Shown here piece after piece: positions 34,505 through 46,082 of a DNA stretch of 64,000 nt (the first letter of the stretch is position 1; each line of letters begins with the position of its first letter). Under the pieces are notes generated by a model. The model had not been told where the DNA came from, made no database searches, and worked only from the letters and a program-made list of their open reading frames with translations. Made by a program: the position numbers and the translations under genes. This DNA is from Boesenbergia rotunda (taxonomy: Eukaryota > Streptophyta > Magnoliopsida > Zingiberales > Zingiberaceae). Location of the stretch: the NCBI GenBank assembly GCA_024364735.1, contig JAGFNQ010000706.1:98504-162503 (forward strand), read 5' to 3'.

Positions 34505-35570
34505 TGTTGGTAGCTGACTTGTATCTCCTCGATATTTGACTTAGTCGATTTACGACCGTCGGATCTTCCGGGAGGTTGCTTTCAGAGGAAGCAAACTGAT
34601 TTGTTTACGTCGAGGCTAGTGTTCAACACTATTTCCGTAAAACGATATTGCACTGCTACTGGTGCTCATGGAAAGTAGCAATTCATTTCCAAGATACAAC
34701 GACGTCGTCTCGGAATAGTAGCACTTCAAATTCCGAGACTGGCGAACCTTTCCGTGGGCTTTTTGGACTCTTGATGCACAAGATGGATGAGTGCGAATGC
34801 TTTTAGATTGCAATGCTTGAATGAATGAAATGATCAAGTGGAGGGATCTATTTATATTGAGTGGAAGTACCCTTTGGTTGGGACAGATATGGACCGTTTA
34901 TAACAAAAGGGTATAACCTTTTAAAGGTCTTTTAATCTCGTCCCTTGATCTGAAGAGTTATAACTCTTCAGATCCCATCTTAATCTCAGCCACCAGATTA
35001 GAACATTTAATCCGACACCTCAGATCCATCCTCCCTCTTCACAGTCAAATTCGAATCCGACACTCCAGATCTTTGATCCGACGACCACCATCTGTTCGCC
35101 TAATCCAGTCATCGTTCTCTACACAGTCGTATACCACATAGGCACTGCTTCATCACCGACATGCCACGTGACGTCAGTTGATCACGACACGTCATCGCCA
35201 CGAAGTGCAAAGTGCGCCAACAAAGCACCCATTGCGCGCGTGACGGGTGGCGGGCTCGCAGGTGAGAGCACCTGCTCGCCCAAGGGTAGAGACCGCCTGT
35301 GCTTTTGTATTAACAACATTAGCACAGAAACACATATAAGGAAACACTGGCTCTCGCCGGTTAGCAATGTGGGACTAAAGCCCCATCTTTTTCCTTAATG
35401 TTTATTTGAGTGTATCTTGAACAATTAATTTCTCATTCACCCTTAATCAGTTTTGAACAAATAAATAGTCCAGATTTATCTACGTGAAACGTAGATTTCT
35501 ATTTGAAGTCAAACTTGACTTTCAACGATCGATAGTATCAAAATTTTACTTTGCAAAATCGTATCCAATA
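34505..35570 (-). repeat. copia-B 5' LTR (1066 bp)
   Basis: It matches 28436-29576 but is shorter, lacking among other things part of the G-box array. It starts TGTTGGTAG and ends ATCCAATA where the partner has ATCCAACA. The flanks GAATT (left) and GCACT (right) of the whole element do not match. Confidence 0.85.
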
Positions 35571-36877
35571 GCACTTGGGAGAAATATTAGACTAGATAAC
35601 AGATGAACTTGAGATGACCGATCCGACCCGACCCCACGAGGGAAGTGAATTTGCTTTTATATTATCTCCCACGAGGGAAGCATAAATCCAACGTACCCTT
35701 CAGTCTCTGCACGCCCTCTACGTATCCTGGTGTCCATATTTTCCAAGATTGAGAGAGAGGGAGAGGCTAGCGACCAACTCCGAAAGTACTTATAATGGGC
35801 CAAGCCCAAGGAGGCTGAGAGTGACCGAGCTGAAGGAGGTCGAGTGCAGTCGAACTGACTACCCGAGTTGAAAGACTTCTCAAATATGGTGAGCAGGTCA
35901 GCTCGGACTGAGCTTTCCGATTGAGGATATAGAGTCAGCTCGGAGGTCAGTCTAGCTCAAGTTGGGGGTTGATCTGGCTCGTCTTGGTTCAAGTTTTTTT
36001 TTTGCTCAACTGGCTGAGTAAGCTCGACTTAACTCAGGTTTGCTTCTGACTGAGCTTGATTCCGACTGAAGCAGGCTTAAACTGACTTTGATTTAGCACA
36101 ATTGTGGACTCCACTAGTATACGTGGAGGTCAATAACACCCGCCACATGATGTTATTTTAGCAAAAATATTTAATGATATTTTTAATAAAATACATGGTC
36201 AATTAATTCAATTTTAAAATACTAAATTGATGATAATCTATTATAAAAGAGGAACATGTGTCATAGCTATTCGATATAGAAGAACAATGAGCCATAGAAA
36301 TAACATGAACCTTATGCTAACATGTGTCATAGTGTGTGAAACTTAAATGATATATCTCTGAAACTAACTGCATGAAGTTGAATCAACTCAAGAAAGCAAA
36401 TGTTTTTAACAGAAGAAATTGTTGTCTTCTAATAGTTTTATATGTGAGAAGAAAGTCAATGTGCTATGTTGGTGTATTTTCAAGAAATGAACCTTCAAAG
36501 AGCAACCAAGCTGAAAGGAACTTGTGATATACAGTGAGATTATGGTTTCCTCAGTTGAGAGGTGATCAATTAAGTAATTGAATAGAGAAAAAAGCACCCT
36601 TTAGCTTGCCTTCTGTAGGATATGGCTAAAGGGTTCATTAAGAATTAAGTTGCTAATCTACAGAAAACAAGCAAATAGCAGAAGTTTAGGACGTAAGAAC
36701 AATATTGAGTTTATGATCTCCATCAGCCAGTAGCTCAAACGATAATAATTGCCCAAGTAAAGCAAGAAGCAAGCCTTGATTTGGGAGAACAATATTGAGT
36801 TTATGATCTCCATCAGCCAGTAGCTCAAACGATAATAATTGCCCAAGTAAAGCAAGAAGCAAGCCTTGATTTGGGAG
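35571..36877. other. unassigned, probably retroelement-derived
   Basis: 35571-36120 is moderately GC-rich with repeated GAGCTGA/CAGCTCGG words resembling an LTR interior, but I cannot fix boundaries. 36120-36700 is AT-rich with no convincing coding region. A 90-bp direct repeat follows (separate entry). Confidence 0.45.
36697..36876 (+). repeat. 90-bp tandem duplication
   Basis: Two essentially identical 90-bp units start GAACAATATTGAGTTTATG at 36697 and 36787. The start of integrase homology follows immediately. Near identity implies a recent duplication. Confidence 0.9.
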
Positions 36878-39800
36878 AAGATTGACGCACTCATTTTATC
36901 TCCTTCTTCCAGTAGGGAACTCTCCCAGCCAATCCAGAACGGGCCAGATTCTTCAAAAGGAGAGTCAGGCGGTTCACTCTCATCGAAGATCAGCTATACA
37001 AACAGGTTTTCTCTCGACCTTTACTCAAGTGTCTGGGGCCAAAAGATGTCGATTATGTTCTTAGGGAGATACACAAAGGTTTCTGTGGTAATCATGCAGG
37101 ACGACGTTCATTAGTCAAGAAAGTCTTATTAGCTGGATACTTTTGGCCCACATTACAAAGGAATGTCGTTCGGCTGATAGCTACTTGTCACTCTTGCCAA
37201 AAACATTAGAACCTCTCCCATCAACTGAATGAGTTGCTCAGGGATTCCATGATCGCCTGTCCATTTGATCAGTGGGGAATGGATATTGTGGGTCTCTTCC
37301 CCATAACTCTAGCTCAGAAGAAGTTCCTTTTAGTGGCAGTTAATTACTTCTCCAAATGAATAGAAGCAGAAGCTTTAGCCTGAATCACAGAGAATGCTGT
37401 CATAAAATTTCTGTGGAAAAATATACTTTGGTGATATGGGATCAACACAAGCTCGTCTCTAATAATGGAAGGCAATTCCAGGGCAAGAAGATCCAAGAGG
37501 TGTGCTCAGCATATGACATTAAGCAGGTTTTTATCTCAGTAGCTTACCCATAAAGTAATAGACAAGCTGAGGTCACCAACAGAGAGATTGTCCGAGGTCT
37601 TAAAGTAAAGCTGGACCATATAGGCGAGAGTTGGATTGAAGAACTTTCCAATATCTTATGGGCATATCATAGTACGCCTAGAGAAGGTATAGGAGTAACT
37701 CCTTTCCACTTGGTCTATGGCGAGGAGGCAGTGGTCCCGGTCGAGGTCGGATGTGAATCTAACCGACGACGACTCTATGATCAGGACAATGACGAAGATA
37801 ATGCTAACTTAAGATGTATGGAGATGACTTAGTGATTGAGATTAGAGACAAAGCGGTCGCTCGGCTGACATATTATCGACAGAAAATACGTCAGAAGTAC
37901 AACCAGAAGGTGAAACCCCGCTCCTACCAAGTAAGCGATTCAATCTGGAAGCGTATCAAGCCGGTGGGAGATATTGGCAAATTAGAACCCCAGTGGGATG
38001 GACCTTATAAATGTTGGTATGGCTTGGCGGTTCCCAAGACAACCACGGGGTTGTATCTGAAAGACCTCTCTATGGCTACGGATTAAAAAAAATAATCCGA
38101 ATAGAGACCAGTCCTTCTAACGACCGACTCGTCGTCGTGTTAATTAATCTAAGTTACAACTTAGCCGAAACCGAGGTTAAGACCTTGTAACTTTCTGGAT
38201 TAATTAACCGCGGAAAAGACGACGATTTGGATCGCCGAGTTTTGTGTTTATCTTCGGGGTCCAGTTAGTGAATTATAGACTATGATATCAAATAAAAAAT
38301 AATAAACTAACTTACATAAAATGACGAGACAAAGCAAGATGACCCAATTAAAACATATCAAAACAAAACTGGAGCTCGGGAGAAATATACCTTGCCGTTT
38401 ACCTCGCAGTCTTCTATCTTATGACCCTCCCCTCCTAGACATCGTGTGAGCGACGAGCTACCAAGACGCGGAGTCACCAAGGCACGCCTAAATCACCTTC
38501 TTCAAGCATCTTCCCCTTTTGGTAGCAAAAACCCTAGCTAGGGTTTCGACAACTTCTCTTCTCGCCTCTCCACCTCTTGCCGCCGACCACCTTGAGCTCC
38601 AAGCTCCGGCCGACCAAGAAGAAGCAACAAGAAGCTGCTGGGAAGATGAAGAAAGGGAAGAGGAAGCTGAGCAAGCTCCTTCTTCTTCCCAAAACCCACC
38701 GGAAAAACCCTAATCCTCCCTCCTCACCGCCGGCGCCAAACCAAGAGGACAAACCTCTATTTTCCAACCGCTGGAGACTCCTTCTTCTTGCTCCTTGCTT
38801 GCGCACGCAGAGGAGGAGTCAACTGTGAGGGAAGGAGAAGAGAACAAGGAGAAAGAAAGGAGGAAAGCTGGGCTTTCCTTCCTTCTTGCCGCCGGCGCCG
38901 CAAGTTGCACAAAACCCGCTGCCGGCCAACCTCCGCCCGCTCCCTTGCTCCAAGCTGATCACCACCATGTTCCTCCCTCTCCTGCTGGTCCTTCACACCC
39001 AAGAGATCAAGAGAGGATGAGGAGAAATCTCTTCTCCTCCTTGCTTCTTCTTGTCGGCGCTCAAGAACCCTAAGGGAGAGTTAGAGAGAGAGAGATAGGT
39101 AGGATTTTTATATATGGGATTTGTGTATGATTAATTGGAAAATTTTTCCCAATTAATTATGGATTGATTCTAAAATTTTATATAGAATAATTCTTTAATT
39201 AATCCAAGATTAATTCCTTTAATTATTCCATGATTAATTCCTTAATTAATCCGAGATCAATAACTTAATTAATCCCAAATTAATCCTTAATTAACCGGCC
39301 TTGTATCATGACTCTTATGGGGCTTTATTGGGCTAAGATAGGGACCATGAGGAGGAGTTGGTTCTTGGCCCGCTAAAGGATCCAAACCCGATCCATTAAT
39401 GGAGATCCATTCCACTAAAGGATCCCATTGTACTTCCTCACCAACCCTCATATTTTCATATGGGCTCCACCTATTACGAGTCGTCCATCTCCCCGTGTTT
39501 AAGATATCGTATGCCAGATAATTAATTTAATTTACTGATAAATAAATTAATTATCCTCTTGATCCTTGATTAGTACCACTCAACCTTTTCGACATGCCGG
39601 ACCATGATCCACTTGCAAGATTTGACATGACGATCCTTTTGAGCTCACCAAGGGGCATCATCACCCTGACTCACCAGGACACGGATTCCGTCAAGAATCA
39701 ACGACACATCATATTATTAATATTATCTCCCAACATACCGGACCTATCGATCTAACGGAATAGATCTCGCCCATTAGTAAATCAAAGATATAATAATTAA

Positions 39801-40310
39801 TAATATATGTCCGTCATTATTTCGGGATTAAGAGATCGTACTCCATAATATTATCCGAGGTCTAATCCAATTTACTAAGTCAGTATAAAAATTGGATGAC
39901 CTCTCTTTTGGTCCTACTCAATGTACACAAAGTACACTAGTGTAATTCTATGGTTTGTCCAATTCCATCTCGGTTGTGAGACTCTTTCTTATGCTTCGGT
40001 AAGGAACCTGATAACATGATCTTCTGTGCGACACCACGCACCATGTTATCTACAATGCCAAGCTTTAGACGTTTATTGCACATACTAATATAAACATGCA
40101 CTGCGTGATTTTCTGATTTTCTTTAAAATGTAGAGTATCCTAACCAAAAGGCAAGGCTTTTAGTATACATCATAACAATAAAGTGATCCAAAAGCTAGCT
40201 TCTAGCGCTTATTACTTATAGGATTCAAAGAATAGACAGTTGGATTGACCTTGGACTGCAATCCATTTGCAATTGTACCAAGCATAAGACTTATAAATTA
40301 TGTACAGAGT
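36878..40310 (+). pseudogene. pol: Tat-type Ty3 integrase, split by a solo LTR
   Basis: Homology runs 36878-38011 and resumes at 40178-40310 once the solo LTR and one ATAAA copy are removed. The N-terminal HHCC zinc finger is visible (HKGFCGNH ... CHSCQKH). The core begins PFDQWGMDIVGLFP; the second catalytic position reads SNNGRQFQ where SDNG is expected, and the Glu lies in RQAEVTNREIV. The C-terminal YNQKVKPRSYQVSD and WDGPYK lead across the LTR to VIQKLASSAYYL. Several stops are present. Integrase inserts element DNA into the genome; this copy is dead. RT and RNase H are missing upstream. Confidence 0.85.
38012..40177 (-). repeat. solo LTR with perfect ATAAA target duplication (2166 bp)
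   Basis: It runs from TGTTGGTATGG to ATCATAACA, flanked by ATAAA at 38007-38011 and 40178-40182. It shares blocks with the copia-C LTRs (GGCTTGGCGG, CTACGGATTAAAAA, CGTCGTGTGAGCGACGAGCT, TTTTAGTATACATC), so it is a related but diverged copia family in minus orientation. No internal region remains, as expected after LTR-LTR recombination. GC-rich ORFs at 38519-39073 are LTR leader. Confidence 0.92.
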
Positions 40311-40369
40311 GCTAGCTCCCCCTCTTTAAAAAGGATTGCAAAGCAAGCTCAACCCGTTAGTGCGATCGA

Positions 40370-41640
40370 CGCTCCAGACTCTTGCTTCTCAGCAAGTTAT
40401 AAGTGTGTTTGCTCACACGCTTCCAGATTCTTACTTCTTAGCAAGTTATAAGCGTGCTTGCCCATATGCCTTAGCCTCCCGCTCGATAGATCAGACGTGA
40501 TTCCCCACGCTCCAATATGATCTCCCAATGGATGCTCCAGACTCTTGCTTCTCAACAAGTTAAAAGTGTGCTTGCTCACACACTTCCAGACTCTTGCTTC
40601 TCAGCAAATTATAAATGTACTTGCCCACATGCCTTAGTCGCCCACTTGGCATGCCATCACGGCAGATCGGACATGATTCTCCATGCTCCAATACAGTCTC
40701 CTGATCGGCGCTCCAAACTCTTGCTTCTTAACAAGTTATAAGTGTGTTTGCTCAAACGCTTCCAAACTCTTGCCTCTTAACAAGTTGTAAGTGTTCTTGC
40801 CCACATGCCTTAGCCTATTGCTCGGCACACCATCGCGGCAAATCAGACGTGATTCCCCACACTCCAATACGGTCTCCCGATCAACGCTTCAGACTCTTAC
40901 TTCTCAGCAAGTTATAAGTGTAGTTGCTCACACGCTTACAGATTCTTGCTTCTCAACAAATTATAAGAATGTTTGCCCACACGCCTTAGCCGCCCGCTTG
41001 GCACACCATCGTAATAGATCCAACGTGATTCCCCAAGCTCCAATACGGTCTCCCGATTGGCGCTCTAGACTCTTGCTTCTCGACAAGTTATAAGTGTGTT
41101 TGCTCACACGCTTCCAAACTCTTGCTTCTTAGCAAGTTACAAGTGTGCTTGCCCACATGCCTTAGCCTCCCACTGGCACACCATCGCGGCAAATCGGACG
41201 TGGTTTCCCACGCTCCAATACAGTCTCCCGATCAGCGCTCCAGACTCTTGCATCTCAGCAAGTTATAAGTGTGCTTGCTCACATGCCTCCAAACTCTTAT
41301 TTCTTAGCAAGTTATAAGTGTGTCTACTCACACACCTTAGTCGCTCGCTTGGTAATCATCATGGATGATCGGACGTGGTTCCCTACTCTCCAATACAGTC
41401 TCCCGATCGGCGCTCCAAACTCTTGCTTCTCAGTAAGTTATAAGTGTGCTTGCTCACACCCTTCCAGACTTTTACTTCCCACCCAGTTATAAGTGTGCTT
41501 TCTCATATGCCTCAGCCACCCGCTCAGCATGCCCTCGCGACAGATCAGACTAAACTTACCACAATCCGATAAAGGCCTACCGAGTGGCACATTAATCCCT
41601 TGTCTCCTTTGACAAAGTTGTAAAATGCTTGCCCCGCGTA
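40370..41640 (+). repeat. 176-bp satellite-like tandem array (~7 units)
   Basis: The marker CTCCAATA(C/T) followed by a GTCTCC-type block recurs at 40510, 40686, 40862, 41038, 41212 and 41389, with spacings of 176, 176, 176, 174 and 177. Each unit holds two 49-bp related subrepeats (GACTCTTGCTTCTCAGCAAG, then TTATAAGTGTGCTTGCTCAC) plus a spacer. The array sits in the Tat element between integrase and the antisense gene, where Tat elements are known to carry tandem repeats. Confidence 0.92.
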
Positions 41641-42370
41641 TCAACCACACGATTTGGTATTACCTCACTTTGGTTTAGTGTTCATAGTATAGCCTCGTAT
41701 TAGACATAATTAAGGCTTTGATAATGACCCTTCAAGAACGCTAAACCTCGAGTGAATTTCATAAGATACGCTTCTCAAACACAAGGTATCCGATTAAAGT
41801 CTGGGCCTTCTATCTCGACAAAATCGAAACCTTTTCTTGCCTGCCTTGCATAAGGAACCATGATGCTAATGATAGGACCGGTAAGAGAGCTCGAGGGGGG
41901 TGATTAGATCCGAATTTTGCTCGTTGATGATTTGTCGCTGCTGAAAACACCAAGCAATGCTAACACCTTGATTTTACTTGGTACCCACCTCCTTAAGGTG
42001 ACTAATCTAAGGATCCTCTTTTCCTCACTCTCTCATACACTATGAAAGATCTCCTTTTTGAGGTGAAGAAACCTCTTACAAGCTTACAAGAAGATACAAT
42101 AAGAACTCAAGCAAATACAAAATAAATCTTACAAGATTTGCACACTTAGATCTTTGCTTGTCTTGTTTTCTCCTTCTTCTTGCTTGGAAAACGCCTCTTG
42201 AAGTGCGCCAACACTTGCTAAGAATGGGCGAAGAAGGAGGAGAGGAAGTGCCGAAGAGCTGCCGAAGAGTTGAGCTTCAAATCTGCGTGAAAACCCTATA
42301 TACCCGACGCCTAGGGTTTCCTAATCGATTACCACGTCAGACTTAGCCGTTCAACGACTATTTTTTGAAG

Positions 42371-42682
42371 CTTAATCGATTAGCCAATCGATTAAGAAGA
42401 CCTTAATCGATTGCTGAATCGATTCAGCACCTTTCTGTGCTCTCGCACAATACTGCTGTAATCGATTGCTCAATTGTTACCGGTCATCTTAATCGATTGA
42501 CCAATCGATTAAGAGGAGGCTGAATCAATTGCTCAATCGATTCAGCCAGCTTTTGTTCTTGCAACTCATTTCTCCCAATCGATTACCTAATTGATTCACT
42601 CCTTCCATAATCAATTACCCAATCAATTAAGAAGGCTTCTGTTCGCGAGAAATCAACACCAATCGATTGGCTAATCGATTGA
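42371..42682. repeat. array of AATCGATT hairpins in LTR U3
   Basis: About eight units each hold two AATCGATT-type palindromes separated by 2-4 bases. Perfect inverted repeats include CTTAATCGATT-AGCC-AATCGATTAAG (42371) and CTTAATCGATTG-AC-CAATCGATTAAG (42488). The others (42401, 42460, 42520, 42576, 42609, 42660) are imperfect. The array ends about 70 bp upstream of the LTR TATA box. Confidence 0.85.
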
Positions 42683-42911
42683 TCCCAACCCTAACTTGTG
42701 TGCACAAGTCTAGGGTTCCCTTGCCTAACCCCAGTCAATCATGACATGTTAGGGCTTCCATACCAAGTGTCCGATCAACCCTTTGACCAACTTGGATTTT
42801 TCCTTGCCTAGTTCCCAACTAGGAATTAACCTAGTTCCCAACTAAGTTTTTCTGGCTCTCGAGTTAGGTCTAGTCTCTTGGTAGACTTCCACCTTGCCAA
42901 CGTGTGATCTT

Positions 42912-43100
42912 CCCGATCTACCTGGACTTCACCTAGTCCCACTAGGACTTTTCACGTGCCAACATGCGATCTCCCTGATCCACCTGGACTTCACCTAGTC
43001 CCACTAGGTGTGCCTAGTCCTACTAGAACTTTTTTCGTGTCAGCATGCGATCTTCCCGATCCACCTGGACTTCACCTAGTCCCACTAGGTCTTTTCCAGT
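42912..43100. repeat. irregular 60-80-bp direct repeats
   Basis: The phrase CCTGGACTTCACCTAGTCCC occurs at about 42921, 42983 and 43064, preceded each time by GCGATCT/GTGATCT and followed by ACTAGG. Confidence 0.8.
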
Positions 43101-43130
43101 CAAGCCTCCAGTCAACCTTGACCCACTTGA

Positions 43131-43490
43131 CTTGCTGCGGATGCTCGAAGTACTTAGGCTTGGTCTGGGTACTACGGGTGCCCGACCAAGAAACCAAACC
43201 GTAATACCTCGCGGTGTTACGGATGCCCAAGGTACTTAGGCTTGGTCTGGGTGCTACGGACGCCTGACCAAGAAACCAAAACCCTAATACCTCGCGGTGC
43301 TGTAGATGCCCGAGGTACTTAGGCTTGGTCTGGGTGCTATGGACACCCAGCTAAGAAACCAAAACCCTAATACCTCACGGTTCTATGGATGCCCGAGGTA
43401 CTTAGGCTTGGTCTGGGTACTATGGACGCCCGACCAAGAAACCAAAACCCTCATACCTCTTGACACTACGGATGACCGGGGCACTCAAGC
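43131..43490 (+). repeat. 83-bp tandem array (4+ units)
   Basis: TACTTAGGCTTGGTCTGGGT recurs at 43151, 43233, 43316 and 43399 (spacing 82, 83, 83), with a decayed fifth copy near 43482. Each unit also holds CCGACCAAGAAACCAAAAC. It is unrelated to the 176-bp array and probably also part of the Tat 3' region. Confidence 0.9.
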
Positions 43491-43549
43491 ATGGCCTGGG
43501 TACTGAAGATTCCCAACCCATATCTACGCCGCCCCTACAACCTCTAATC

Positions 43550-44811
43550 AGGAATTGGGGAAGGCTTGAAGACCGAAGGTTAATACAACCTCCCAGACAA
43601 AGGAAACAAACAGAACATCTTATTACTGCTCAAAGCGCCTACACATCAGAGGTAACTGGTGTTTTCCTTTATTTCTACGAGAAATACATTAACAATGACA
43701 TATCAAGGGAATACAAAGAATAGGGGATACAATCAGTAGATCTAATAGAGAAGATAACTCCTTTGCCCATGCTCTTCCCTATCACTTCAGCATCCCCGCG
43801 TTGTCGCTGAGCTCGGAACCGTCTGCCAGTGGCGGGTGAATGGAGAGTCATCTTTATTATGGTCAAGATCCTTACATTTTTGGTCGCGGCTGAGACTCCG
43901 GAGTCCTCCCTTCATATAACCATTCAGAGGCGAGAAAAGAACAGGAACAACTTGGGATACACATGGACAGAACAGTTCCATTCAAAGACCTTGATTGCCC
44001 CTCACAGTCAAATAGCCTTTAAAAATAAAGAAGAATTGCAAAATACAAACGGAAGAGGAGAGGAAGCAGCAGCTGCAACTCCTCCTCGGATGACAAACTA
44101 CTCCAGGTCCGACAGACGCCCGATGCCCAAAACTCGGGGAAGTGGGCAATCAAGCGGGGGAGAGCATGGGAGATGGACAGGAGATGAACCACCAGGAGAT
44201 GCTCCCGGGCGAAACAAAGGATGTCATCTCTGCCATGCTCCCCGGCGAAGCATGTAAGGTCTTTTCTGTACTCTCTGGTGAAACATGTGGCTCCATCTTC
44301 GCCGTGATCTCCTAGGAGAGGTGCGATGTCATCTCTGCTATGCTCTCCAGTGATGTGAAGAACCTTGGCCTCAAGGGGGAACAGGGGAGAATGTACCGGC
44401 GCACTGTAATCTTCACAGGCAGTTCTGAGAGCACCTGGCTTTGCCTGTGCAGAAGTGTCTTCGCACCCCTCTGAGCGGCGAACCTCCTCCCTCGCCGGTT
44501 TCCCCTCCAGGCTGCAACCTCTTTTCCCTTCCTGATCCATGAGAATGGGAAGAAAAGATGGAGGAGAATGAACGCGTTGGCCTTCCATCTTTATAGAGAG
44601 GGCTACCCATCCGCATATAATGAGGGCACGGTGCAGGAGCGTTAGTGGGCGCCAATCTTGAAGCGTCACGTCTTTGCTATCACCATCGATTGTCATGCCC
44701 CTACGGGCCTGGGAATCCGCAAAACCTTTACAGGTCAATTCAATGAATCACCTGGGGCCTGGAGACGACGGTTCAAAGTCCGTAAACATTCAATAGAGTG
44801 AGGAGCCAACA
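43550..44811 (-). other. possible minus-strand transcription unit or LTR
   Basis: A TATA box (CTATAAAGATGG, minus, near 44595) precedes a 239-codon open frame (44019-44738) that contains repeated GEHxRDDI-like peptides. I recognise no domain. The plus-strand end GAGGAGCCAACA at 44811 would read TGTTGGCTCC as an LTR start in minus orientation, but I found no matching left end or duplication. It could be an inserted LTR or the 3' flank of the antisense gene. Confidence 0.35.
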
Positions 44812-46082
44812 GGGGTCCTCACGACGAAGACACACCTTACAAGGAGACAAACGCAAAAGCATACTCCGGACAGTAAGGTAAAGAAGTATTTTCATTATAA
44901 CCAAAATAGGTACATCGGGGCCAAGCCCCCGGGTAGCAGATAATGCTACAACCCTTTATCCTCGGGTGGGAGCTCCTCCAAAGGCAAAAGTTGAGCTTCC
45001 TCAGCTGGCCAATGGTCTCGTGCATGTCTTGCTTCAATTGCTTCATTACTTGGCCGACAAGGATGTCGCCAAACTCATCCAGGAATTTGGCCTTGAAGTC
45101 TGCCTCGACTGCTTTAGTACGGGAAGACTTAGTGGCCCGAAAATTACACAGTTCGGCCTCAGCTGCCTCCTTGGCACGCTTTAGCTGCTCCATCTCAGCA
45201 GACATTTTGTCTTGATTCGCTAGAACCTCCTTGAGCCTGTCCGAGGTGGCCCATACTTCCGACCGGGCTTGGGCCAGATCTTCCTAGAAGTCAGACAAGC
45301 GATCAGCCGCCATCATGAGGTCGAACTCCTTCTAAGCGAGCTGGTGCGCTTGGTCTTTGACACGTTCATTCAATCTCCCAGCTGAGGCCACCAGAAGTTG
45401 GATGTCCCCCGACAAGTTCTCCTCTTTCACTTGAAGCTCATCCCGCTCTTGAGTCACCCAGAGCAGGTCGTTGGTGATGGCCACAACCCTCTTGGACGCC
45501 AAACGTTTTCGGTGCCTGGAACTCTATAGGGAAGACTCCATGGCCAGCAGGGCTCGAAGCTCAAGGTCAGCTCTTGCCTCTGCTCTCAAGGCCCGGTGGG
45601 TCAAGGCCTCAATCTCTGGCCAAGTGTACAAGCCACAGCTGGCTGTCAGGCAATCTTCAGTCGCCTATCATTGCGCCAAGGAATTATAAAGCATGAACGA
45701 AAAATAGCCTATGCACTTGGAACACATACCTTCAAAAGGGAATCACGGAGAGTAGTGAGAGGCCCCGCAGAGACTCGCACGACTTCCTCTCCTGGAGATC
45801 TCAGGGTGTCAACCTGGCTCCCTGAAGGCAACAAACCCCTGCGCAGGGAGGGTGGCTGGATAGTAGGAGCTCCAGGTGGCAAGGTAGAAGGGCCGGAGCC
45901 GCCCTCCTCAGAGATGGAAGGCCCCTCGGAAGAAAGGCCCTCGGCAGAGACCTCCTTTAAATGCACCGAGGGGAGTGATCGCTGGGAAGCCTCCAACGCT
46001 GCATCTAGCCTTTTGTGAAGGCGGTCCAGCTGCATTCGATATGGGGTGGGCAATGCCTACTTACCCTTCGTGACCTCGGCAG

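Larger units (their letters stand above)
28436..35570 (-). mobile_element. Ty1/copia element with two LTRs (copia-B)
   Basis: The element is 7.1 kb and minus-strand, with a gag-protease-integrase-RT-RNase H order and a nested hAT MITE in its 3' untranslated part. It resembles copia-A in gag, integrase and LTR motifs but is a distinct family. It is defective in several domains and lacks a matching target duplication. Confidence 0.88.
41870..43130 (-). repeat. SIRE-type LTR, minus strand (right end uncertain)
   Basis: The end TGATAGGACCGGTAAGAGAG and the blocks GATTAGTCACC, GGTACCAAGTAAA and GTTAGCATTG (in element orientation) follow the same order as the end of the 46083-47108 LTR. No primer-binding site flanks 41870, so it may be a solo LTR. 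A TATA-like GGGTATATAGGG (minus) lies near 42297. The upstream boundary could be anywhere from 42700 to 43600. Confidence 0.55.

Noticed and set aside
35182..35398. Short ORFs repeated at 29152-29403 and 35168-35398
   Set aside because: LTR sequence of copia-B present twice; frames differ between copies.
36406..36894. Minus-strand ORF with repeated ACFLLYLGNYYRLSYWLMEI peptide
   Set aside because: Generated by the 90-bp DNA duplication, which is a multiple of three; no other evidence of coding.
38519..39073. GC-rich ORFs (also 10087-10492, 54938-55348, 61795-62212)
   Set aside because: They fall in the transcribed leader of LTRs and are not conserved in reading frame between related LTRs.
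40370..41640. Regularly spaced array considered as CRISPR
   Set aside because: Plant context, 176-bp period with repeated rather than unique spacers and no cas genes; it is a tandem satellite.
43346..43350. GCTAA as a target duplication partner for the LTR starting at 41870
   Set aside because: It lies inside an 83-bp repeat unit that continues on both sides, so it is a chance variant of that unit.
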